From NCBI GenBank assembly GCA_030157805.1, contig JAOAUB010000065.1:1-39601 (forward strand): a stretch of DNA of 39,601 bases, in the 5' to 3' direction. Source of the stretch: Legionellaceae bacterium (GTDB lineage: Bacteria; Pseudomonadota; Gammaproteobacteria; Legionellales; Legionellaceae). Both the position numbers and the translations under genes were made by a program. This document shows, one piece after another, positions 8,607-14,587 of the stretch. How positions within the stretch are numbered: the stretch's first letter is position 1; each line of letters starts with the position of its first letter. Below the pieces are notes generated by a model that saw only the letters and a program-made list of their open reading frames with translations, was not told the DNA's origin and ran no database searches.

Positions 8607-9221
8607 GTGGCTGAAGAAATCCAGGATTTTGAAAAGCTTGCTGAAGAGGCGCGTCGGTATAATCTGCTTATGGAAGATGATCCTGTCGTGTTGGTTGAGC
8701 GTCTTTATAAGTTATGGTGGCATTGGGCTGATTTTTCTTTATTTATTATTCAACCCACCATTGAGTTTATTAATCCACCGATCATTATACCGCCCGCACC
8801 TGTAGTTAATTCAGATGAATTGGAATTTGTTTATCCTATCCACGATTATGGATATAAACTAATCACCTCAAAAGCGGAAGATATGTTTACCGCGGGGATG
8901 TCAATGTGTAAGTTGTATTACACGATTGAAAAAATGATTTTTTTATTGGTTGAGCGGTTAAAGTCGGGTGGAATTTCGATGGAGACGGAGGTTCAAGTTG
9001 CATTTGGTGGGCATATGTTAGCGCAACGAAAAGCGTTTGAATCGATAATTAATCTTAGTTATAACGTGATTGTGACGAACTTCGAGCCCGGAAGTTGGGG
9101 AACACGTTATATGGCGATGGTGAAGCTGCTCTCGGATAAAGGTCATGGTTATCCTTTGGAGGCTCCTCGGGATAATTATCGTAAAGCTCACGGTACTTCT
9201 CCTGGTATGAAGCGCACTTAA
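8607..9221 (+). CDS. lvgA: Probable LvgA, Dot/Icm type IV coupling-complex subunit
   Basis: A 204-aa soluble, mostly helical protein without signal peptide. I recognise the general pattern of Legionella LvgA (similar size, about 23 kDa), in particular the central KAEDMFTAGMSMCKLYYTIEK and the conserved-looking AFESIINLSYNVIVTNFEPGSWG segment, but this rests on memory of the family, not on an alignment. LvgA binds IcmS and joins the DotL-IcmS-IcmW coupling complex, which recruits effectors to the Dot/Icm secretion system. A proline-rich loop (NPPIIIPPAPVV) sits around residue 55-66. The start is GTG at 8607 with AAAGAG upstream. The gene is alone behind its own candidate promoter; no other dot/icm gene is in the window. 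If it is not LvgA, it is a conserved protein of unknown role. Confidence 0.55.
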   Translation: MAEEIQDFEKLAEEARRYNLLMEDDPVVLVERLYKLWWHWADFSLFIIQPTIEFINPPIIIPPAPVVNSDELEFVYPIHDYGYKLITSKAEDMFTAGMSMCKLYYTIEKMIFLLVERLKSGGISMETEVQVAFGGHMLAQRKAFESIINLSYNVIVTNFEPGSWGTRYMAMVKLLSDKGHGYPLEAPRDNYRKAHGTSPGMKRT

Positions 9222-9372
9222 ATTTTGAGTGGAGCGTTGTTACAATTTATTTCTATTGCTGCGGTGTTGCGACCTTGTTATGACGTTTAAGTAGGTCTGG
9301 GTTGCGGCATATAAAAATTAATCCTCGAAAATAAAACTGCAAATTTATCGTATGTTTTCCTGTTTTTTGTTT

Positions 9373-9401
9373 TTGCACACCAACTTTTTTTCTGATAGAG
9401 T
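9373..9401 (+). promoter_or_regulatory. Candidate promoter for the Cys-rich secreted protein
   Basis: TTGCAC (9373-9378) and TAGAGT (9396-9401) are 17 bp apart, 43 bp before the ATG at 9445. It was placed by eye. Confidence 0.35.
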
Positions 9402-9444
9402 GCTTCTCTCAATTTTTTATAATAATTAAAATAAGGGTCAAGGA

Positions 9445-9780
9445 ATGATGAAGACATTGTTTTTTATCGCTGTTGCTTTCTTTAGTTTTTCTTCTTTTGC
9501 ATGTTCTAATGCATCGCCTACTGATGATGTGAGTTTTTGCGCTACGTTTAAAACAGCAGCGGCTTGTTATTGTTCAGAGTCGTTACCTGGGTGCAGTCGT
9601 TTGTCCATGGATCGAATTTATTCTTTATTGATAACACGATATCGAACACTTGAAGCTGCTTGTAACAGTCAGCATCATACGGATGCTCAAACATGCATCG
9701 ATGACTGGAATTGTTATCGTCTTGGCGGTATAGATTCGCAAGGTAGGGCGTGTAGTTCAACCCAGCTTCCTTGCCAATAA
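9445..9780 (+). CDS. Cysteine-rich secreted protein of unknown function
   Basis: A 111-aa protein starting with a clear signal peptide (MMKTLFFIAVAFFSFSSFA). The mature part carries ten cysteines, an even number suggesting five disulfide bonds formed after export. The residue before the first cysteine is Ala but position -3 is Ser, so a lipoprotein box is weak. SD-like AAGG(G/A) is present (9433-9444), with ATG codons at 9445 and 9448. I do not recognise the family. It is likely periplasmic or secreted. It sits between the lvgA-like gene and an outer-membrane protein gene, in the same orientation. Confidence 0.6.
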   Translation: MMKTLFFIAVAFFSFSSFACSNASPTDDVSFCATFKTAAACYCSESLPGCSRLSMDRIYSLLITRYRTLEAACNSQHHTDAQTCIDDWNCYRLGGIDSQGRACSSTQLPCQ

Positions 9781-9895
9781 GGCTTGTTGAATTTTGATCT
9801 GACCAGCTTATTATCCGCGGCTTGTTGACAGCGCTTAGACTGGTCGGAACTGTTGTTCTTGCCAAAAAGTCGAATTTAATGAAGAGCGCCCTATT

Positions 9896-10567
9896 TTGAT
9901 TAAAAAAAATCTAAAATTACTTCTAATTTTTCAACTCTGCGTTTATTCCTTATTCTGTCAAGCTGGGGCGGAGGCGGATGTTCAACGACATCCTCTTTAT
10001 GTTGGCGTGACGGGTGGATATGGTTCAACCACATGGACAGGCTTAGTGCCTGTTGATCTTCTTAGCCCAGATGATCAAACTTTTGCTTTGAAATTGTCCA
10101 TGCCAATTCGAGTGGATGAAGGCGGGGGTGTTTGGGGTTTTTTTGCGGGTTATGAGTTTATTCCAGCATTTGCTCTTGAAGCTAGTTTCACACGCTATCA
10201 AGATGCCACCATTCGTTTTGATAAGGACAGTAATTTCAACTATTACCATCACGGACTGACCGAATTCGTAACTCAAACGGAAACGGTTTCATTGATGGGT
10301 AAATTCATGGTGATGGTTCCTCGGACTAAAATAAAAATCTATTCCAGTGTGGGTGGCGCAGCCCTTCATCGTAAGGATATGCTTAAGGATGGCTGGCTTT
10401 ATACTCCGACTTTTGGTGTTGGTTTCAATACTGATTTTAGTCCACACATCATGGGAGAGCTTGGTGCTAACTTTACTGCGGGTTATGGTGAAGTACAGTT
10501 AAATCCAACTGACGTTTATTTTCCTTTTTTGTATTCCGTGTTTGCGCGATTGGCTTATCGTTTTTAA
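9896..10567 (+). CDS. Outer-membrane beta-barrel protein (OmpW/Opa-like small porin family)
   Basis: A 223-aa protein with an N-terminal signal peptide (KKNLKLLLIFQLCVYSLFCQA) and alternating amphipathic strands rich in aromatic and glycine residues. It ends in YRF, the aromatic C-terminal signature recognised by the BAM complex. The layout (YVGVTGGYGSTTW at the start, GGVWGFFAGYEFIPAFALEASFTRY in the middle) fits an eight-stranded outer-membrane beta-barrel. The start is TTG at 9896 with GAAGAG at 9881-9886. This TTG overlaps the TGA of a six-codon frame (9879-9899), which could couple its translation. Function is not assigned. Confidence 0.7.
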   Translation: MIKKNLKLLLIFQLCVYSLFCQAGAEADVQRHPLYVGVTGGYGSTTWTGLVPVDLLSPDDQTFALKLSMPIRVDEGGGVWGFFAGYEFIPAFALEASFTRYQDATIRFDKDSNFNYYHHGLTEFVTQTETVSLMGKFMVMVPRTKIKIYSSVGGAALHRKDMLKDGWLYTPTFGVGFNTDFSPHIMGELGANFTAGYGEVQLNPTDVYFPFLYSVFARLAYRF

Positions 10568-10653
10568 TTGTACTTATTCGTGAAATACTGTTAACGCCAG
10601 ACGCTTTTTACTATACTTTAACAAAAGACGGACTAATTAACGGCGTGTCTTTC

Positions 10654-10696
10654 TGATATAATCAAAACAAGTTGCGTGATATTTTGTCGACGCAAC
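10654..10696 (+). promoter_or_regulatory. Extended -10 promoter with a stem-loop at the 5' end of the mRNA
   Basis: TGATATAAT (10654-10662) is a consensus extended -10. A perfect 7-bp inverted repeat follows (GTTGCGT 10671-10677, ACGCAAC 10690-10696). If transcription starts near 10669 the stem-loop is at the very 5' end of the transcript, a position known to protect mRNA. The -35 is poor, as is usual for extended -10 promoters. Confidence 0.4.
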
Positions 10697-10731
10697 ATCT
10701 CATTCAGTGACTTAATAAGAGAGAATTCATT

Positions 10732-11538
10732 ATGCAAGCTCGTCAGCACTTATCGACAACTAAAAAAGGCAGTGATGTTGTTGAACACCCTCCTGGTGCT
10801 GATGCTATCAAAAAATGTTCTGAATTTTCTGAATCTGTTGATTATTTATTAGAGCGTCTCGTTAAGAAGTTAAAATCCGTTGGGCTATTGGATGGTGCCC
10901 AAGATTTGGTCACTAAAATCAAAGAACTTGCCCAGGTTGTGCATCAACTAGATTCTTTGCGTGGTAATCCCCATGATGGTGATCCGGCTTGTTTTCGCAC
11001 GCCTTTTCAAAATTTACAAATTAAGTTGGCTAAGGAAGCCCAAGAAAAAATTACGAATCAGATCTTAGATCAGATGAAGATGGATTATGCGCTTAGTAAT
11101 ACGACGGAGTTTTTGCGTGGATACTCCGTGGGCGGTAAGCCGCTGGACCCTCAGTTATTAGATTCGTGCGATAAATTGTTCAATGCGTGGCTTGCTGAGC
11201 ATGGTTTACTCAGTAAACAAGGTCAAATTTATGAAGTGATGGATAACGGTGAGATAAAAACGGACGATAAAGGTGAACCTATCAAAGCAGATGCGACTAA
11301 AGTAAGGGCATTGCTTAAGGATCCCGTAAACAGTTTTGAGGCTTATTTAGGTCAAAGAGCTGTTAAATTGAGTTCTCAAGAGCATCCTTATCCTACAGAA
11401 CAACAACCAATAGCTAAGAAGCCACCGCAGGCTCCAGAAAGAGCTCAGCAGGTAAGTCGTGTTGAAAAGCCTGTGCCTGAGTCTCATGAAAAGCAAGGTG
11501 GCGTTGAGCCGGATAGCGTTGTTTCAGCGCCCGAATAA
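10732..11538 (+). CDS. Hypothetical protein, helical with disordered Pro/Glu-rich tail; possible effector
   Basis: A 268-aa hydrophilic protein with no signal peptide or membrane segment. The N-terminal 160 residues look helical (SESVDYLLERLVKKLKSVGLL, KLAKEAQEKITNQILDQMK). From about residue 215 the chain becomes low-complexity and rich in Pro, Gln, Glu and Lys (QQPIAKKPPQAPERAQQ, EKPVPESHEKQGG), ending in VVSAPE. Such disordered acidic tails occur in Dot/Icm substrates. I do not recognise a family. AGAGAG precedes the ATG. It lies 75 bp upstream of another unrecognised gene on the same strand that has its own candidate control site. Confidence 0.55.
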   Translation: MQARQHLSTTKKGSDVVEHPPGADAIKKCSEFSESVDYLLERLVKKLKSVGLLDGAQDLVTKIKELAQVVHQLDSLRGNPHDGDPACFRTPFQNLQIKLAKEAQEKITNQILDQMKMDYALSNTTEFLRGYSVGGKPLDPQLLDSCDKLFNAWLAEHGLLSKQGQIYEVMDNGEIKTDDKGEPIKADATKVRALLKDPVNSFEAYLGQRAVKLSSQEHPYPTEQQPIAKKPPQAPERAQQVSRVEKPVPESHEKQGGVEPDSVVSAPE

Positions 11539-11544
11539 ACACGT

Positions 11545-11564
11545 ATTAATCTTCACTTAAGGTT
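11545..11564 (+). promoter_or_regulatory. PmrA-like box upstream of the membrane-anchored hypothetical
   Basis: Half-sites ATTAATCTT (11545-11553) and CTTAAGGTT (11556-11564) are separated by CA. Each matches cTTAATatT at 7 of 9 positions, with the core spacing of 11 bp kept. The TTAAT...TTAAG pair also fits the enterobacterial PmrA/BasR pattern. It is 49 bp before the ATG at 11614, and a -10-like TACAGT lies at 11572-11577. Confidence 0.4.
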
Positions 11565-11613
11565 TAATTGGTACAGTGTAGGCCAATGAATTGAACGTGA
11601 GGATTATTTTATT

Positions 11614-12912
11614 ATGCCACCTTTCGAATCGAAAAGTAAAAATACGACAGATCAGCGTGTTGTGTTATTACATCGTCATGCAGAAAAAGAGATTGAATCT
11701 CATCATGTTAAGGAGTTTTTAAATCCTCCAAATGGCCAAAAGCCTGAAGCAGTTTATGTTATAGCTGAACATCCCACGCCCACGCTTCATTATATTCATC
11801 GTTCTGATCAACAAATTCGCCCATTAGTTTTGAATGATAGTATTGATAATCTTGTCGGGAAATTAAGTTGTGTTCATGATTATCATCAACGACAACAAGC
11901 GGTGCTCTGTCCAAAAGATTTACAGACCATTGCTTGGTGGTGCGAGTATCATGATACTCATCAGTCGGATTATATCGTGAAGTTAGTTGATGCTTTTAAA
12001 GCATTAGAATCTATTGATGAGTTTAATTTAAATGATACGAATCTTTACAGGGAAGCTATAGCGCGTTATGAAGTATTCATACATGCTTATTTTGCCGATT
12101 TTATCAAGATTTCAGGTGTTCGTTTATTACCAAAGCTTCCTGAAGATTTTTTTATATCTTCTGAGTTTGAGATATCTCCGAATAACTTCGATGTGTTTGC
12201 GAAGCTGGCGGAGTATACTTTTTTGAGTAAAGAGGATTTAGTTTTTAAGTTAACGCCTTCTAGTGACACGGTTCATATGCTTTTATCTCGAAAAAATCGT
12301 CAAGCCATCATTTATGGCATCAATCAATTGGAATACTTACTCTCTTTGCCAAAAGAGCAACCCATCTTTAGCGAATATTTTAATAAGCGTTTTCATTCAG
12401 AACGTAATCTTGTTGTTGATTTTTTATTGGAAGAGACGGCCGCAATTGATTACTGGTATTTAGCTGGTGGCTCGTATCAAGAAGACATCAAGCGTCAATT
12501 TCGTGATAAAGGCACGTTAAGAGAGTTGGCTTTAATTGCGGCATTAAAGACAGAATGTCAGGGTTATATCGAGTATTTAGGACAAAATCCTAAGAATGAT
12601 CAATCAAAAATAACATCAGTAACAGAATTAAATAACATTCTTAATCGTAGCGACATACCTGCGTCAAGAAAAATTAGCGATTTTCAAACTTTATTCCAAC
12701 TATCGAAAGACCACTTAAGTGCTCATCGAGATTCGCCAACACGACTATTCTTCATAAGAACGGCTTACGTGTTATCGTCTTTTTTATTAGGGGCGGGCTT
12801 AATTTATTCTTATGCCAAAAACGGGACATGCAATTTCTTTAAATCCAAAGGTGAGAGGGTCTCTGATCAGATAGAATCTTATTTATCTGATAGTCCGACA
12901 TCATCTCGTTGA
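11614..12912 (+). CDS. Hypothetical protein with C-terminal membrane anchor; candidate Dot/Icm effector
   Basis: A 432-aa protein with no N-terminal signal. Most of it is soluble and helical. One hydrophobic segment (AYVLSSFLLGAGLIYSYA, about residues 386-403) lies near the C-terminus, followed by a basic stretch and the tail DQIESYLSDSPTSSR. A single late transmembrane segment plus an acidic, Ser/Thr-rich end is common among Legionella effectors that sit in host membranes. No enzyme motif was recognised. The upstream PmrA-like box supports co-regulation with the secretion system. Its 3' end overlaps the convergent murU by 34 bp, which argues that this gene was placed tightly against a conserved operon. 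Confidence 0.55.
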   Translation: MPPFESKSKNTTDQRVVLLHRHAEKEIESHHVKEFLNPPNGQKPEAVYVIAEHPTPTLHYIHRSDQQIRPLVLNDSIDNLVGKLSCVHDYHQRQQAVLCPKDLQTIAWWCEYHDTHQSDYIVKLVDAFKALESIDEFNLNDTNLYREAIARYEVFIHAYFADFIKISGVRLLPKLPEDFFISSEFEISPNNFDVFAKLAEYTFLSKEDLVFKLTPSSDTVHMLLSRKNRQAIIYGINQLEYLLSLPKEQPIFSEYFNKRFHSERNLVVDFLLEETAAIDYWYLAGGSYQEDIKRQFRDKGTLRELALIAALKTECQGYIEYLGQNPKNDQSKITSVTELNNILNRSDIPASRKISDFQTLFQLSKDHLSAHRDSPTRLFFIRTAYVLSSFLLGAGLIYSYAKNGTCNFFKSKGERVSDQIESYLSDSPTSSR

Positions 12913-13562
12913 TTGGCTTGTTGTAATCGTTCAAGCGAGCCTATGTCTTGCCATAGGCCATGAAAAACGTCGCCCGTGACGTGTTTAGTTTTCATGGCGG
13001 CTTTGATCAGTGGAATAACTGAATATCGCCCTGGTTTGCAAGAATTAAAAAGTTGGGGGCGATAGCCAATAATTCCGGCAACGGTATAGTGTGGAGGCTT
13101 GTTAATTAACGCCCCATCATCATCTAAACCAAAATCGCCGTGTTGATGATGTTTTGGATTAGGGACTAAAATTAAATGCGCTAAGGAGGCATCAGGAATC
13201 TTTAGTTCAGCGAACGGGTAATCTGTTAAGATATCCGCATTGACCGTCATAAAAGGTTCCTTGATCCCAAATCGCCGGATCATCGCCTCAATACCACCGC
13301 CTGTTTCAAGTGCGCCAGGAGGCTCAGGGGAGTAACGGAGGTTGATTCCCCATCGGCTACCATCGCCTAAATATCGCCTGATTTGATCGCCTAAATAAGC
13401 ATGATTAATCATAACTTGTGTGAAGCCTGCTTGAATTAAGTGGATGAGGTGATATTCAATGAGGGCAATGCCATGCACTTGGCACAGCGGTTTTGGTCGT
13501 CTATCCGTCAGTGGTCTTAAACGCTCGCCACGACCTGCGGCCAGTAACAGAGCAGTTTTCAT
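12879..13562 (-). CDS. murU: N-acetylmuramate-1-phosphate uridylyltransferase MurU
   Basis: A 227-aa nucleotidyltransferase. The N-terminus has the signature LLAAGRGERLRPLTDRRPKPL (GxGxRxxPxTxxxPKP), which binds the nucleotide. Further core residues are EPFMTVNADILTDY (metal-binding Asp region). In Pseudomonas MurU converts MurNAc-1-phosphate and UTP to UDP-MurNAc in a cell-wall recycling route that bypasses de novo MurA/MurB. The length matches P. putida MurU. It follows amgK with a 4-bp overlap, and the pair lies divergent from lptD as in Pseudomonas. Together with the AmgK kinase this supports the recycling role rather than glucose-1-phosphate nucleotidylation. Confidence 0.87.
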   Translation of the reverse strand: MKTALLLAAGRGERLRPLTDRRPKPLCQVHGIALIEYHLIHLIQAGFTQVMINHAYLGDQIRRYLGDGSRWGINLRYSPEPPGALETGGGIEAMIRRFGIKEPFMTVNADILTDYPFAELKIPDASLAHLILVPNPKHHQHGDFGLDDDGALINKPPHYTVAGIIGYRPQLFNSCKPGRYSVIPLIKAAMKTKHVTGDVFHGLWQDIGSLERLQQANQRDDVGLSDK

Positions 13563-14545
13563 GGCAGTTGGCCTCGTTGCATCATAAAATCATAAAATTC
13601 AGATAATTCGGGAAAAGACTCAAGGCACGCCATGACGTAATGTCGTGTTAACGGTAAATCAGCCAAATAATTGGGTTTATTATCGCGCAAACATAAGCGG
13701 CAAAAAATGCCCAGCACTTTCAAATGGCGTTGTAGGCCGCATAAGTCAAAAGCTCGTTTAAAGGCAGATTTTGAAAGTTGCTGTGCTGCGTGGGACATGT
13801 CATAGAACGTATTAAGCCAATGTGTGACTTGTTCTGTAGGCCATTGAATGTAACAATCTTTTAATAATGATACGAGATCATAGCTTATTGGTCCTAACAT
13901 GGCATCTTGAAAATCAATGATTCCTAGGTCTTTATTCACAAGCATGATATTACGTGAATGGTAATCACGGTGAATAAACCCATACGGTTGTTGACTTATT
14001 TCTTCCACGAGCCAGCGATAAGTGGCTTCAATGAGTTTATTTTCGCCAGGCGTGAGTTGTTGTTTTAAGTAATGTTCTAAATACCATGTCTTTAATAAAG
14101 AGAGCTCACGGAGCATGTGTGATTGATCAAAAACAGGCAACGGATAAGAGGTGTTTGAGTGAGCTTGTTGGAGATGAGCTAGGGTGGTCAATGCCTTCAT
14201 GTAAAGTGCATCAATGTCTTGATGGCTTGTGTCATGCTCCTGAAGTTTAGCCAATAACAACGTATCACCGAAATCATCTAAGAGCGCAAAACCTTGTTGT
14301 TCATCAAAAGCATGCACTGTAGGAGTAAGAACGTCATGTTCTTGCAGCAGATGCCCTATGTCAAGAAATGAACGTAACGTTTCTTTTTCAGAGGCGCAGT
14401 CCATGACGATATAAGACGCATTGTTTGTGTGCAGTCGATAGTAACGGCGGAAACTTGCATCGCCTGTCAGCGGTAGCAAGGTTATTGGTGATTGTTTTAA
14501 CGTCGTTTCTACCCATTGTTTCAGTGCGTTTTTTTGATGTTGCAT
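13559..14545 (-). CDS. amgK: N-acetylmuramate/N-acetylglucosamine anomeric kinase AmgK
   Basis: A 328-aa aminoglycoside-phosphotransferase-fold sugar kinase. Catalytic loop IHRDYHSRNIML and metal motif IDFQDAMLGPISYDLVSLLKD are intact. AmgK phosphorylates MurNAc (and GlcNAc) at C1, feeding MurU. The start at 14545 (MQHQKNALKQW) is chosen because GGAG lies 6 nt upstream. A GTG at 14560 would add five residues but lacks a ribosome site. The gene is 42 bp from the divergent lptD start, so the two promoters must overlap coding or leader DNA. The PP_0405/0406-like order amgK-murU next to lptD-surA is the known Pseudomonas arrangement. Confidence 0.87.
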   Translation of the reverse strand: MQHQKNALKQWVETTLKQSPITLLPLTGDASFRRYYRLHTNNASYIVMDCASEKETLRSFLDIGHLLQEHDVLTPTVHAFDEQQGFALLDDFGDTLLLAKLQEHDTSHQDIDALYMKALTTLAHLQQAHSNTSYPLPVFDQSHMLRELSLLKTWYLEHYLKQQLTPGENKLIEATYRWLVEEISQQPYGFIHRDYHSRNIMLVNKDLGIIDFQDAMLGPISYDLVSLLKDCYIQWPTEQVTHWLNTFYDMSHAAQQLSKSAFKRAFDLCGLQRHLKVLGIFCRLCLRDNKPNYLADLPLTRHYVMACLESFPELSEFYDFMMQRGQLP

Positions 14546-14587
14546 GTTATACTCCAACACTTTATATCTATTGCATAGCTCTTCTAA

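Noticed and set aside
9799-9845. Inverted repeat GACCAG...CTGGTC as terminator after the Cys-rich gene
   Set aside because: Only six bases pair across a long loop and no T-run follows.
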